Positions 8,953 through 17,099 of a DNA stretch of 64,000 nucleotides are shown one piece after another. The position numbers and the translations under genes are program-made. Below the pieces are notes generated by a model, which was not told the origin of the DNA, did not search any database, and saw nothing but the letters and a program-made list of their open reading frames with translations. Positions within the stretch are counted from its first letter, which is position 1. The number at the start of each line of letters is the position of its first letter. The stretch comes from Halomonas alkalicola (lineage in GTDB: Bacteria > Pseudomonadota > Gammaproteobacteria > Pseudomonadales > Halomonadaceae), in the NCBI RefSeq assembly GCF_030704205.1, contig NZ_CP131913.1:558001-622000 (forward strand), given 5' to 3'.

Positions 8953-10323
8953 TCAGGCGCCGATCTTTACCACCTTGCGATTGACGAACTCGTCCATGCC
9001 GTCGCGCCCCAGCTCACGACCGAAGCCCGAACGCTTGATGCCGCCAAACGGCAGCTCGGCGGCCGACCCTGGCGCCTCGTTGATGGTCACCATGCCGGTC
9101 TCCAGGCTTTCCGCCACCCGGCGGGCACGCGCCAGGTCGGTGGACTGGATGACGGCGCCCAGGCCATAGGCGGTGTCATTGGCCAGCCTGATGGCCTCCT
9201 GCTCGTTGCCGACCCGATACACTACCGCCACGGGGCCGAACAGCTCCTCGCGGAAGATACGCATCTCAGGGGTCACCCGGCTCAGCAGCGTCGGCGCATA
9301 CCAGGCGCCGGAACGATCGAGCCGCTGACCGCCCAACAGCACGGTGGCACCCTGTGCTACGGCGTCTTGCACCTGGGCATCCAGCGTCTGCAGCGCCCTT
9401 TCGGAGGACAGAGGGCCCATGAAGGTGTCAGCGGCCATGGGGTCGCCCACCCTGATGCTCTCGATGGCCGTCTTGAAGGCGGCCAGGAAATCGTCGTGCA
9501 GAGCGTCATCGACGATGATCCGCTTGGCCGCGTTGCAGGCCTGGCCGGCATTGCCGAAGCGGCCTACCAGCGCGTGTTGAACCGCCTGGTCCAGGTCCGC
9601 ATCGTCCAGCACGATAAATGGATCGGAGCCGCCCAGTTCGAGCACCACCTTCTTCAGATGACGACCGGCGATCTCCGCAACCGCGGCCCCTGCCCTCTCG
9701 GAACCCGTCAGGGAGACGCCCAGTACCCGGGAGTCGGCGATGATGTCGGCGGCCTGCTCGTTGGTGGCGTAGAGGTTGAGGTAGGTCCCTTCAGGCGCGC
9801 CGGCATCACGGAAGATCTGCTCCATTGCCTCTGCCGACTCGGGACACTGGGGCGCATGCTTGAGCAGGATGGTGTTGCCGTTCATCAGGTTGGGCGCGGC
9901 CAGCCGCGCCACCTGATAGTAGGGAAAGTTCCACGGCATGATGCCCAGAAGGACTCCCAGGCCCTCCTTGCGTACCAACGCATTGCCGATCGCCGTCTCG
10001 ATCGGCTCATCCTCCAGGTAGCGCGGACCGTTGTCTGCGTAATAGCGGTAGATCGACACCACAATGTCGATCTCGCCTCTCGCCTGGGCCAGGGGCTTGC
10101 CCATCTCGCGGCTGATGATGGCCGCCAGGGCCTCACGACGCTCCGCATAGAGGTCGGCAACGCGGTTCAGCAGCGCAACGCGTGTCGCCACCTCGCTCTT
10201 GCGCCAGTCGCCGAATGCCCGGTGGGCACACTCGATGGCGCCTCGAATCTGGGTGTCGCTGGCCGTCGGGTAGGTCTTCTCCACTTCACCGGTGGCCGGG
10301 TTGGTCACGGCATAATGCGTCAT
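8953..10323 (-). CDS. NAD(P)-dependent aldehyde dehydrogenase (succinate-semialdehyde dehydrogenase-like)
   Basis: A 456-residue ALDH-superfamily enzyme that oxidises an aldehyde to its acid. Visible marks: MPWNFPYYQVARLAAP for cofactor contact near residue 130; VSLTGSERAGAAVAEIAG; the catalytic Glu in LELGGSDPFIVLDDAD; the catalytic Cys in FGNAGQACNAAKRIIV; and EELFGPVAVVYRV near residue 375. The ending TINEAPGSAAELPFGGIKRSGFGRELG matches short SSADH/GabD2-type enzymes. It lies 37 bases downstream of the thiamine-diphosphate enzyme gene, which may supply its aldehyde by decarboxylating a 2-oxo acid (inference). Confidence 0.92.
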   Translation of the reverse strand: MTHYAVTNPATGEVEKTYPTASDTQIRGAIECAHRAFGDWRKSEVATRVALLNRVADLYAERREALAAIISREMGKPLAQARGEIDIVVSIYRYYADNGPRYLEDEPIETAIGNALVRKEGLGVLLGIMPWNFPYYQVARLAAPNLMNGNTILLKHAPQCPESAEAMEQIFRDAGAPEGTYLNLYATNEQAADIIADSRVLGVSLTGSERAGAAVAEIAGRHLKKVVLELGGSDPFIVLDDADLDQAVQHALVGRFGNAGQACNAAKRIIVDDALHDDFLAAFKTAIESIRVGDPMAADTFMGPLSSERALQTLDAQVQDAVAQGATVLLGGQRLDRSGAWYAPTLLSRVTPEMRIFREELFGPVAVVYRVGNEQEAIRLANDTAYGLGAVIQSTDLARARRVAESLETGMVTINEAPGSAAELPFGGIKRSGFGRELGRDGMDEFVNRKVVKIGA

Positions 10324-10360
10324 CGGATGCTCTCCTTGGAGTGGATGGTGAGCCGGCGCC

Positions 10361-12007
10361 TCAGGGCAGGTCGTGCCGAGGGTCGGTCACGATGTGAATC
10401 AGCGCGGGGCGGCGCAGCTCGATCACGGCATGCAGCGCCCTCTCGATGGCGCCAGCCGCCTCGTCGTTGGCAGCCACGGTTTCGCCGTGCCCGCCATAGG
10501 CTCGACAGAGGGCGGCAAAATCGGGGTTGGCCAGCCGGGTGCCACTTGCCCGCCCCGGAAACTGCGCCTCCTGATGGAGACAGATGGTCCCATAGCGCCC
10601 GTTGTCCACGACCAGTATCAGCATAGCGGCACCGTACTGAACGGCGGTGGCGATCTCCTGGCCGTTCATCATGAATTCGCCATCGCCAGCGACCACCACG
10701 CACAGGCGCTCTGGGCTGGCCAGCGAGGCGCTGACGGCCGCCGGGACGCTATAGCCCATGGAGCCGTTGCGCATGCTGAGCTGGCTGGGAAACGTTCGCG
10801 TCGGCAGGTACCTCTGCGCCCAGATGCAGTGGTTGCCAGCCCCGAAGGTGAACACCGCATCGTCGGGGAGGCGCTTCACGAGCTCACCAAGGACCGCCCC
10901 CATGTGCGCGGTGCCGGGACACGTGGCAGACAAGGCCTCCGGCACCGGCAGCGCAGTGAACGACTGCTGAGCCGCCCGACCACCGCTCCGCCAGGCGTCC
11001 CACTCCTTCTCGCGCCCCAGCCGCAGACCCGCCACCGCTTCGGCAAAGGCGACCGGACTTGCGATCAGGTGGCGAGTCACGGCACCGCTGCGGCCGCGCA
11101 GGCCGGTATCGATATTGACCAGGATGTTGAGGCGGTCGTGCCCCTGCCGAGCCGTGAACCCCTCGCTGGGCACGTCGGTGGGCAGCGCGCCCACGGCGAT
11201 CAGCACGTCCGCCTCCTCGAACAGCGCAAGCGTGGCATCGGAGCGACCATAGCCAAGCCAGCCGCAGTTGACCGGGGAGTCGAATGGCACCCGATCGGCC
11301 GCGCGCCAGTCCTGCACCACCGGGATACCGTTCTGCTCGGCGAAACGCGTCAGGCTGGTCGCGGCCTCCGGCGTCCACCGCTGGCCGCCGACGAACAGCA
11401 GCGGACGCCGAGCCTCGTTGAGCGCGGCACACACCGCCTCCAGGTCCTCGGAGGAGAGCGCTCCCTCACCGACGGGCAGGAGCGGATGCAGCACGCCGGA
11501 TACCGGCCGAGTGATCACGTCCTCGGGCAGGCCCACCACTACCGGTCCCGGCCGGCCGGAGCCCGCAGCGAAAAAGGCCTCCGCCACCACCTCGGAGGCG
11601 CGCTCGGCCTCGTCGAGCACCATGACCCGCTTGCACTGAGTACCGAACCACGCATGCGGATCGAACTCCTGGAAGGATTCGCGCATGCGATCCGCTATGG
11701 GCACCAGCCCCACGAACAGCACCATGGGCACCGCATCCTGCCAGGCGGCATGCAGCGCCACCAGGGCATTGGCGGCGCCGGGGCCGCGGGTCACCATGGC
11801 CACGCCAGGTCTGCCGGTAAACTTGCCGTGTGCCTCGGCCATGTAGGCCGCCCCACCCTCATGACGACACACCACCGTTTCGACAGGGGACTCGTACAAG
11901 CCATCGAGCACCGCCAGGAAGCTCTCGCCCGGCACCACGAAGACACGCTCGACGCCGTGCAGCACCAGAGTGTCGATGATCGCCTGGCCGGCATGCTGCT
12001 CATTCAT
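10361..12007 (-). CDS. Thiamine-diphosphate-dependent enzyme (acetolactate synthase / 2-oxo acid decarboxylase family)
   Basis: A 548-residue three-domain ThDP enzyme. The N-terminal domain has VFVVPGESFLAVLDGL and the activating Glu in VCRHEGGAAYMAEAHG near residue 50. A central domain with LLFVGGQRW follows. The C-terminal domain carries the ThDP/Mg motif GDGEFMMNGQEIATAV ... VDNGRYG. Relatives include acetolactate synthase-like proteins, benzoylformate decarboxylase and sulfoacetaldehyde acetyltransferase; no regulatory subunit is encoded nearby, so biosynthetic acetolactate synthase is unlikely. The aldehyde dehydrogenase downstream favours a decarboxylase giving an aldehyde (inference). 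The upstream neighbour is a deacetylase-family gene, stop 65 bases away. Confidence 0.85.
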   Translation of the reverse strand: MNEQHAGQAIIDTLVLHGVERVFVVPGESFLAVLDGLYESPVETVVCRHEGGAAYMAEAHGKFTGRPGVAMVTRGPGAANALVALHAAWQDAVPMVLFVGLVPIADRMRESFQEFDPHAWFGTQCKRVMVLDEAERASEVVAEAFFAAGSGRPGPVVVGLPEDVITRPVSGVLHPLLPVGEGALSSEDLEAVCAALNEARRPLLFVGGQRWTPEAATSLTRFAEQNGIPVVQDWRAADRVPFDSPVNCGWLGYGRSDATLALFEEADVLIAVGALPTDVPSEGFTARQGHDRLNILVNIDTGLRGRSGAVTRHLIASPVAFAEAVAGLRLGREKEWDAWRSGGRAAQQSFTALPVPEALSATCPGTAHMGAVLGELVKRLPDDAVFTFGAGNHCIWAQRYLPTRTFPSQLSMRNGSMGYSVPAAVSASLASPERLCVVVAGDGEFMMNGQEIATAVQYGAAMLILVVDNGRYGTICLHQEAQFPGRASGTRLANPDFAALCRAYGGHGETVAANDEAAGAIERALHAVIELRRPALIHIVTDPRHDLP

Positions 12008-12072
12008 GTGATCGCTCCAGAGAGTCTGGCACAGGGGAGCCCTGCGCCAGCGCCTTGTTTGGCTGTCGGGGG

Positions 12073-13128
12073 TCAGCTGCCGCCATTGGCGGCCCGAGAA
12101 CCGGTATAGCCACGGATGAAAGCGGCCAGGTTGTTACCCAGGTGCTCGGTGGGATAGCCCCCTTCCTGCACGATCACCGTGGGCAGCTCGATGGCGGCGA
12201 GACGCTGCCCCAGGGCCTGGAAGTCCTCGGTCTCCAGGGCCAGACCGGCCAGCGGGTCCTCACGATGAGCATCCAGCCCCAGCGGCACTACCAGGGCCTC
12301 GGGCCGAAACGCCGTCATGGCCTCGATAAGCTCGTCCAACGCCGCCATGAAGGCGACCCCGTCGCTGCCCAGCGGCAAGGGACGGTTGACGTTGGTGCCC
12401 CTGCCCTTCCCCTCTCCAATCTCGTCGACCCCGCCCCAGAAGAAGGGGTAGAAGTCGGCCGGGTCCGCGTGAACGGATCCCGTCCAGACGTCGCCACGGT
12501 CATAGAAGATGTCCTGGGTGCCATTGCCGTGGTGCAGGTCCACATCGAGGATTGCCACGCGCGCATGGCGCTCGCGCAGCACCTCGGCGGCCAGGGCCGA
12601 GTTGTTGAGGAAGCAGAAGCCGCCGGCGCGATCGGGCCCCGCATGATGCCCCGGCGGTCGGCACAGCGCGTAGGCACTGTCATCGCCGGCCAGCACCGCG
12701 TCCGCCGCCGCCTCGGCGCTGGCGGCATTCGCCATGACCCCGCTGAACGTCTCGGCCGTCAGGGGGCAGGCCATGTCGTGCATGTGCCAGCCCGCCTGGC
12801 CCACCGGGTGGCGGGGATAGTGGTGGCCGCCGCCGCAGGGGTGCACATTGGGAGATACCACCTCGGTCGCCTCGGGAAGCGCCGACCAGCGCGAGTGGAT
12901 GGTTTCCAGGAAGTCGAGGTAGCGCCTGGTATGGATCCGCGACAGCCGTTCACGCAGGCGGGGGGTATCCGGCGTTTCCGGCGACGTGACCTCGATGCCC
13001 AGGCTAGCCAGGCCTTCCAGCAACATCTGAGCCCGCAGGGGTCCCTCCGGCGATGCCACCTGCCGGCCTCTCAACAGGAAGCTCGGCGGCGCATGCCGCT
13101 CCTGATCCGGGTGATAGAAGAATTTCAC
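12073..13128 (-). CDS. Histone-deacetylase-family amidohydrolase (acetylpolyamine amidohydrolase-like)
   Basis: A 351-residue zinc amidohydrolase of the HDAC/AcuC/acetylpolyamine amidohydrolase superfamily. Bacterial members remove acetyl groups from acetylated polyamines or other N-acyl amines. The metal and catalytic sites are all visible: CRPPGHHAGPDRAGGFCFLN (His pair), AILDVDLHHGNGTQDIFY (Asp, His), LDAHREDPLAG (third metal Asp) and QEGGYPTEHLGNN (the transition-state Tyr). A loop containing HYPRHPVGQAGWHMHD precedes the core, as in polyamine-type members. It is the intact relative of the broken deacetylase part at 2289-3575. It lies between the M20 hydrolase and the ThDP enzyme genes, in one apparent operon. 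Confidence 0.9.
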   Translation of the reverse strand: MKFFYHPDQERHAPPSFLLRGRQVASPEGPLRAQMLLEGLASLGIEVTSPETPDTPRLRERLSRIHTRRYLDFLETIHSRWSALPEATEVVSPNVHPCGGGHHYPRHPVGQAGWHMHDMACPLTAETFSGVMANAASAEAAADAVLAGDDSAYALCRPPGHHAGPDRAGGFCFLNNSALAAEVLRERHARVAILDVDLHHGNGTQDIFYDRGDVWTGSVHADPADFYPFFWGGVDEIGEGKGRGTNVNRPLPLGSDGVAFMAALDELIEAMTAFRPEALVVPLGLDAHREDPLAGLALETEDFQALGQRLAAIELPTVIVQEGGYPTEHLGNNLAAFIRGYTGSRAANGGS

Positions 13129-13159
13129 AGCACCAGCTCCTCAAGTCGGAAATTTGGGT

Positions 13160-14434
13160 TTACCGAACCACAAGCTCCTGATGGCTCTCTCGCCCCCACC
13201 TGCACAAGAACAGGGCATAGGCTTTCAGCACATGCCGGATAGACTCGATATCGACCCGCTCATCGACGCCGTGAATGTTCTCGGCAACGGGTCCGTAGCA
13301 GGTCCCGGTGATGCCACCATGAACGTGAAATGCGCGCAGGTCTGTCGTGCACGTCAGCGCCTGGGAGGTGATCGCATTACCTGTCAGGTCGTGATGACAT
13401 TTTCCCAGCAGACGTATGCCAGAATTCTCCATGTCGACCACCACACCCTCGGAGCGAAATCCGTGAAACTCCACCCTGAGATTGGAGATGCCTTTCCCCA
13501 GGCCGGCCTCCGCCTTTTCGACACACGCCTCCACCAGTTTCATGGCGTCATTGACGGCCATCTCGGAGGGGAAACCCAGCCGGCCCTCCAGACAGGCATG
13601 AGCGGGAACGCTGGAGGCCCAGTCACCCCCTTCGATGCGTCCTATGTTCAGGTTGAACGGCTTTTCCATGTCTTGATAGAGGGAGTGCCGAGGCAGCGCA
13701 TTGATCTCCGCCTCGAGGGCCTTCAAGGCAGCAAAGAGTGACGTGATGGCCTCGATGGCGTTGCTTCCGGCACTGGTATCTAGCACATGCGTCGGCACGC
13801 CATCGAGGCGGATGCGAAACCACAGCACGCCCACCTGCCCGGACACCAGCTTGGCGCCGAAAGGCTCGGGAATCAGCACGAAATCGCCGGCATGGCCAGC
13901 CTTGACGCAGGAGAGAGCGCCGTGCCCTGAGCACTCCTCCTCGATGACGGTCTGCAGCGTCAGGGGGTGATCGATCGCGATGCCGGCCTGCCGAACTGCC
14001 TTGACAGCCATCGCCATGGCGGCGATACCGGCCTTCATGTCACCCGCCCCCCGGCCATAGAGCCAGCCGCCATCTCGCCAGGGCTCCCAGGGCGGGCGTG
14101 TCCATAGAGATTCCGGTTCAGCCGGCACCACATCGAGGTGGCCATTGTAGACGAGATGCGGGCCTTTCGACTCCGGATTGAGCATCCCCATCACATTGTA
14201 TCGAGCCGGAATGGGTGATGGCTCAACCTGGTCGATTTGAAGGACAGAAGCCTCCATTGGCACTCGCTTTACCGTAAATCCTTCCTGGCGATACCACGCC
14301 TCCATCACCTCGAGTGCTTCCTGTTCATTGCCCAGCGTACTGTAGGCTCTGACCAGGGATTCCGTCAGGCAAAGCGTCTCCTCGAAGAGCTCATCGCAGG
14401 TCGACATGACCCGCTTCTCCGGCTCGGTAAGCAT
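13160..14434 (-). CDS. M20-family metallohydrolase (ArgE/DapE/acylase-1 type)
   Basis: A 424-residue dinuclear zinc amidohydrolase that cleaves an N-acyl or peptide bond on an amino-acid-like substrate. The metal ligands are visible as VYNGHLDVVPAEPE (His, Asp), YGRGAGDMKAG (bridging Asp), VIEEECSGHGALS (Glu-Glu) and LIPEPFG (Glu). The lid domain is also present, with GVPTHVLDTSAGSNAIEA around residue 215. The chosen ATG has GGAG at a 7-base spacing; MSTCDELF nine codons later is a less likely start. It is the first gene of the minus-strand run M20 - deacetylase - ThDP enzyme - aldehyde dehydrogenase, so N-acyl cleavage may be the entry step (inference). Confidence 0.88.
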   Translation of the reverse strand: MLTEPEKRVMSTCDELFEETLCLTESLVRAYSTLGNEQEALEVMEAWYRQEGFTVKRVPMEASVLQIDQVEPSPIPARYNVMGMLNPESKGPHLVYNGHLDVVPAEPESLWTRPPWEPWRDGGWLYGRGAGDMKAGIAAMAMAVKAVRQAGIAIDHPLTLQTVIEEECSGHGALSCVKAGHAGDFVLIPEPFGAKLVSGQVGVLWFRIRLDGVPTHVLDTSAGSNAIEAITSLFAALKALEAEINALPRHSLYQDMEKPFNLNIGRIEGGDWASSVPAHACLEGRLGFPSEMAVNDAMKLVEACVEKAEAGLGKGISNLRVEFHGFRSEGVVVDMENSGIRLLGKCHHDLTGNAITSQALTCTTDLRAFHVHGGITGTCYGPVAENIHGVDERVDIESIRHVLKAYALFLCRWGRESHQELVVR

Positions 14435-14559
14435 GAATTGGCTCCATTATCGTTGTGGAAGCTCGATCACCCTGTTGACTCAAGACCCGGGCGTTGAATC
14501 GACACCAGTTTCCCGATCGGCCTATTCATGCTTTGCACCTTTATCGCCTGTTTGCAAGC

Positions 14560-14591
14560 AAAAAAACGCCCCGCTGGTGCATAAGCGGGGC
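14560..14591 (-). terminator. Rho-independent terminator of the LysR gene
   Basis: A perfect 7-bp stem gccccgc/gcggggc with a 10-base loop is followed, on the minus strand, by a run of seven T after one base. It lies about 110 bases downstream of the LysR stop and upstream of the M20 operon start, separating the two minus-strand units. Confidence 0.85.
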
Positions 14592-14698
14592 TAATACAAA
14601 GAATAAAAAATGAAAAATTGCCTTATAGGACCCGGACCGGTACCCCTAGAACAAACAACAAGACGGGACCCTCCCGGATGCACCCACCCCAGGCCACC

Positions 14699-15637
14699 TC
14701 ATGGCAGTCGCTGCTCCAGGCTGACCGACGCCATGGCGCCATGCAGATAATCGAAGAACAGTCGCTCTGCCTGCGAAAAGCGCGAATCTTCGTGCCACAC
14801 CAGGTGGAGGTCGATATTCGGCACCCCCTCGTAGGGCGGAAGTGGCCAGAGCAGACCCTTGTCGACATCCGCCTGGACCGTGTGCTCGGGCAAGCAGCCG
14901 ATGCCCCAGCCGGTACGCACGAAGCGCTGGATCTCTTCCAGGCTGCTGGACGTGACCACCACCTCGCCGGTCATGGCCGCATGCGCCCGGTAGACCGCGA
15001 TTTCCGCAAGCGCCCCGGACAGCTGGGCGCTGGTGAAGGAGACGAAAGGCTCTCGCGCCAGCGCCTGGAGCGAGAGGTTCTGTTGGCCGAACAGGCGATG
15101 GGAGTGGCCGCAGTAGAACCGGTAGCGCTGATGGACAAGCAGCTGGCCGTTGAGCCCCTCGACCGGATGCGGCAGCAGGCACACCCCGACGGTACCCATC
15201 TTCTGCAGCATCGCCTGCACGACGTCCTGACTCGACAGGACGCTCACCTCACAGGTGATCCGCGGGTGCTGCTCGTGGAAATCACGCAGGACGTTGTCGA
15301 GAAACGAGCACTGGATGCCGCTGACCAGCAGCAGGGTGACCTGACCGGCCACCTCCGGGGAGGTCTCCCGCACCGTGATGCCAAGCCTCGCCACGTTGGC
15401 ATAGATCTCGAGTGCATCCCGGTAGACCAGCTCGCCCGCCTCGGTGACGCGAAATCGGTGGCTGCCCCGCTCGATGAGACTCTGCCCGAGGTGCGACTCC
15501 AGCCGCTTCAAGGCCAGGCTGACCGCCGGCTGGGACAGATTGAGGCGCTGAGCCGCGCGACTGATGCTCTTCTCCTGAACGATGCTCACGAAGGTTCGCA
15601 GCAGGTTCCAGTCGAGGGTGTCGTGCACGGACCTCAT
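14699..15637 (-). CDS. LysR-family transcriptional regulator
   Basis: A 312-residue regulator. The N-terminal winged helix-turn-helix covers WNLLRTFVSIVQEKSISRAA, LNLSQPAVSLALKRLESHLG and SLIERGSHRFRVTEAGELVY. A periplasmic-binding-protein-like effector domain (GQVTLLLVSGIQC onward) follows. The start at MRSVHDTLDW is preferred because AGGAG lies nine bases upstream; a frame reaching 15709 exists but lacks family similarity. It is divergent from the carbamoylase-ABC transporter operon that starts at 15769, the classic arrangement for a LysR protein controlling its neighbour. It may also act on the M20 operon downstream. Confidence 0.9.
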   Translation of the reverse strand: MRSVHDTLDWNLLRTFVSIVQEKSISRAAQRLNLSQPAVSLALKRLESHLGQSLIERGSHRFRVTEAGELVYRDALEIYANVARLGITVRETSPEVAGQVTLLLVSGIQCSFLDNVLRDFHEQHPRITCEVSVLSSQDVVQAMLQKMGTVGVCLLPHPVEGLNGQLLVHQRYRFYCGHSHRLFGQQNLSLQALAREPFVSFTSAQLSGALAEIAVYRAHAAMTGEVVVTSSSLEEIQRFVRTGWGIGCLPEHTVQADVDKGLLWPLPPYEGVPNIDLHLVWHEDSRFSQAERLFFDYLHGAMASVSLEQRLP

Positions 15638-15768
15638 CGGGTGCATCTCCTGTGGCAGTCCACTGAAAGGCTTCGAGAATACGCCAGCCGCCCGGGGCTG
15701 CACATTCAACGCAATCTCATCTCTTCTCCCCCGTCATTCTCTTCTCACCCGTCATGGAGACAAGCGGC

Positions 15769-17016
15769 ATGAGCGTCACCCCTGCCCCACACATCGACGG
15801 CCAGCGGCTCTGGTCTTCTCTCATGGACATGGCACGGATCGGCCCCTCGCCCAATGGCGGCAGTCGACGCCTGGCCCTCAGCGATGAGGACATCGCCGGC
15901 AGACGGCAGCTTCTCACCTGGACCGATGCGCTGAAGTGCGAATGGCGCACCGACCAGGCCGGCAACCTCTTCATCCGCCGCGCGGGCCGTGATGACTCCC
16001 TGCCCCCCATCGGCATCGGCAGCCACCTGGATACCCAGCCGCTGGGCGGGCGATTCGACGGCATCCTGGGGCTGCTGGCGGGGCTCGAGATCTTTCGCAC
16101 CCTGGATGAGGCGGGCATCACCACGCAGCGCCCCCTGGAGCTCATCGTCTGGACCAACGAGGAAGGCAGCCGGTTCGCACCTGCCATGGGCGGCAGCGGC
16201 GTCTACAGTGGCCGTCTCTCTCTGGAGGCCTTCCGCAACGCCCGGGATCGCTCGGACATGTCCCTTGGCGAGGCGCTGGATCACTCGGGCTTCAAGGGGA
16301 GCCTGACCCGCGACGACCTGCCCCTGGGCGCCTACCTGGAGCTGCACATCGAACAGGGCCCTGTCCTGGAGCGCAAGGCGCTGCCCATCGGCGTGGTCAG
16401 CGGCGTCCAGGGCCTGCGCTGGTATGACATCGAGTTCACGGGCGACTCCGCCCATGCGGGCCCCACGCCCATGAGCTACCGACACGACCCGCTGCTGGCC
16501 GCCACCGCCTTCATCGAGGCCATGCGCGAGACGGTCCTGGCTGACGTCGAGGGCATGTCCCGCCTGACGGTCGGGGACTTCCAGGTTGCCGAACCCTCGC
16601 GCAACGTCATTCCCGGCAAGGTGCTCCTGAACGTCGATGTGCGCCATACGGACGAGGCCCGCCTGGCGGAGCTCGATGGCCTGCTGCGCGACCATGTAGC
16701 TGCCGCGGCCGAGCGCGAGGGGATCACGGCCCGCGTCGAGGAGCTCTGGCACATGCCGGTGACGCGCTTCGACACCACCCTGGTAGACGATCTGTCGGCA
16801 GCCGCGCGTGCCCACGGCCTGGACCCCTTCACCATGATGAGCGGTGCCGGCCATGACGCCGTCAACCTGAGCTATGTGACGCCGACCGCCATGCTGTTCA
16901 TTCCCTGCCGTGAAGGCATCAGCCACAACGAGCGGGAGTATGCAGAACCCGAACACTGCGCCATCGCCACCCAGGTATTGTGCGATGCAGTGCTGCGGGC
17001 GGCGAGCCGGCCATGA
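15769..17016 (+). CDS. M20-family amidase/carbamoylase (N-carbamoyl-L-amino-acid hydrolase or allantoate amidohydrolase type)
   Basis: A 415-residue zinc hydrolase of the HyuC/AmaB/AllC group, which cleaves N-carbamoyl amino acids, ureidoglycolate precursors or related amides. Family marks: IGSHLDTQPLGGRFDGILG (His and Asp), WTNEEGSRFAPAMGGSG (Glu pair), LELHIEQGPVLE (HIEQG) and MMSGAGHDAVNLS near the end. The start at MSVTPAPHID follows GGAG; a frame five codons longer (15754) places that ribosome site inside the gene. It is the first gene of a plus-strand group with a peptide-type ABC transporter, so it probably hydrolyses an imported amide. The typical FTGDSAHAGPTPM substrate region is intact. 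Confidence 0.88.
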   Translation: MSVTPAPHIDGQRLWSSLMDMARIGPSPNGGSRRLALSDEDIAGRRQLLTWTDALKCEWRTDQAGNLFIRRAGRDDSLPPIGIGSHLDTQPLGGRFDGILGLLAGLEIFRTLDEAGITTQRPLELIVWTNEEGSRFAPAMGGSGVYSGRLSLEAFRNARDRSDMSLGEALDHSGFKGSLTRDDLPLGAYLELHIEQGPVLERKALPIGVVSGVQGLRWYDIEFTGDSAHAGPTPMSYRHDPLLAATAFIEAMRETVLADVEGMSRLTVGDFQVAEPSRNVIPGKVLLNVDVRHTDEARLAELDGLLRDHVAAAAEREGITARVEELWHMPVTRFDTTLVDDLSAAARAHGLDPFTMMSGAGHDAVNLSYVTPTAMLFIPCREGISHNEREYAEPEHCAIATQVLCDAVLRAASRP

Positions 17017-17099
17017 GGCGGCGCTGATCGCTCGTTTTCATCCAGGCTCGCAAGAGTCGACCTGACCCACCAAAAAGCCATAACTCAACGGGGAAGACC

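Noticed and set aside
10361..12007. Biosynthetic acetolactate synthase IlvB/IlvI
   Set aside because: No small regulatory subunit gene is adjacent and the neighbours are catabolic.
12073..13128. Acetoin utilisation AcuC
   Set aside because: The fold matches, but there are no acu/acs neighbours and the HYPRHPVGQAGWHMHD loop fits polyamine-type members better; left as a family-level call.
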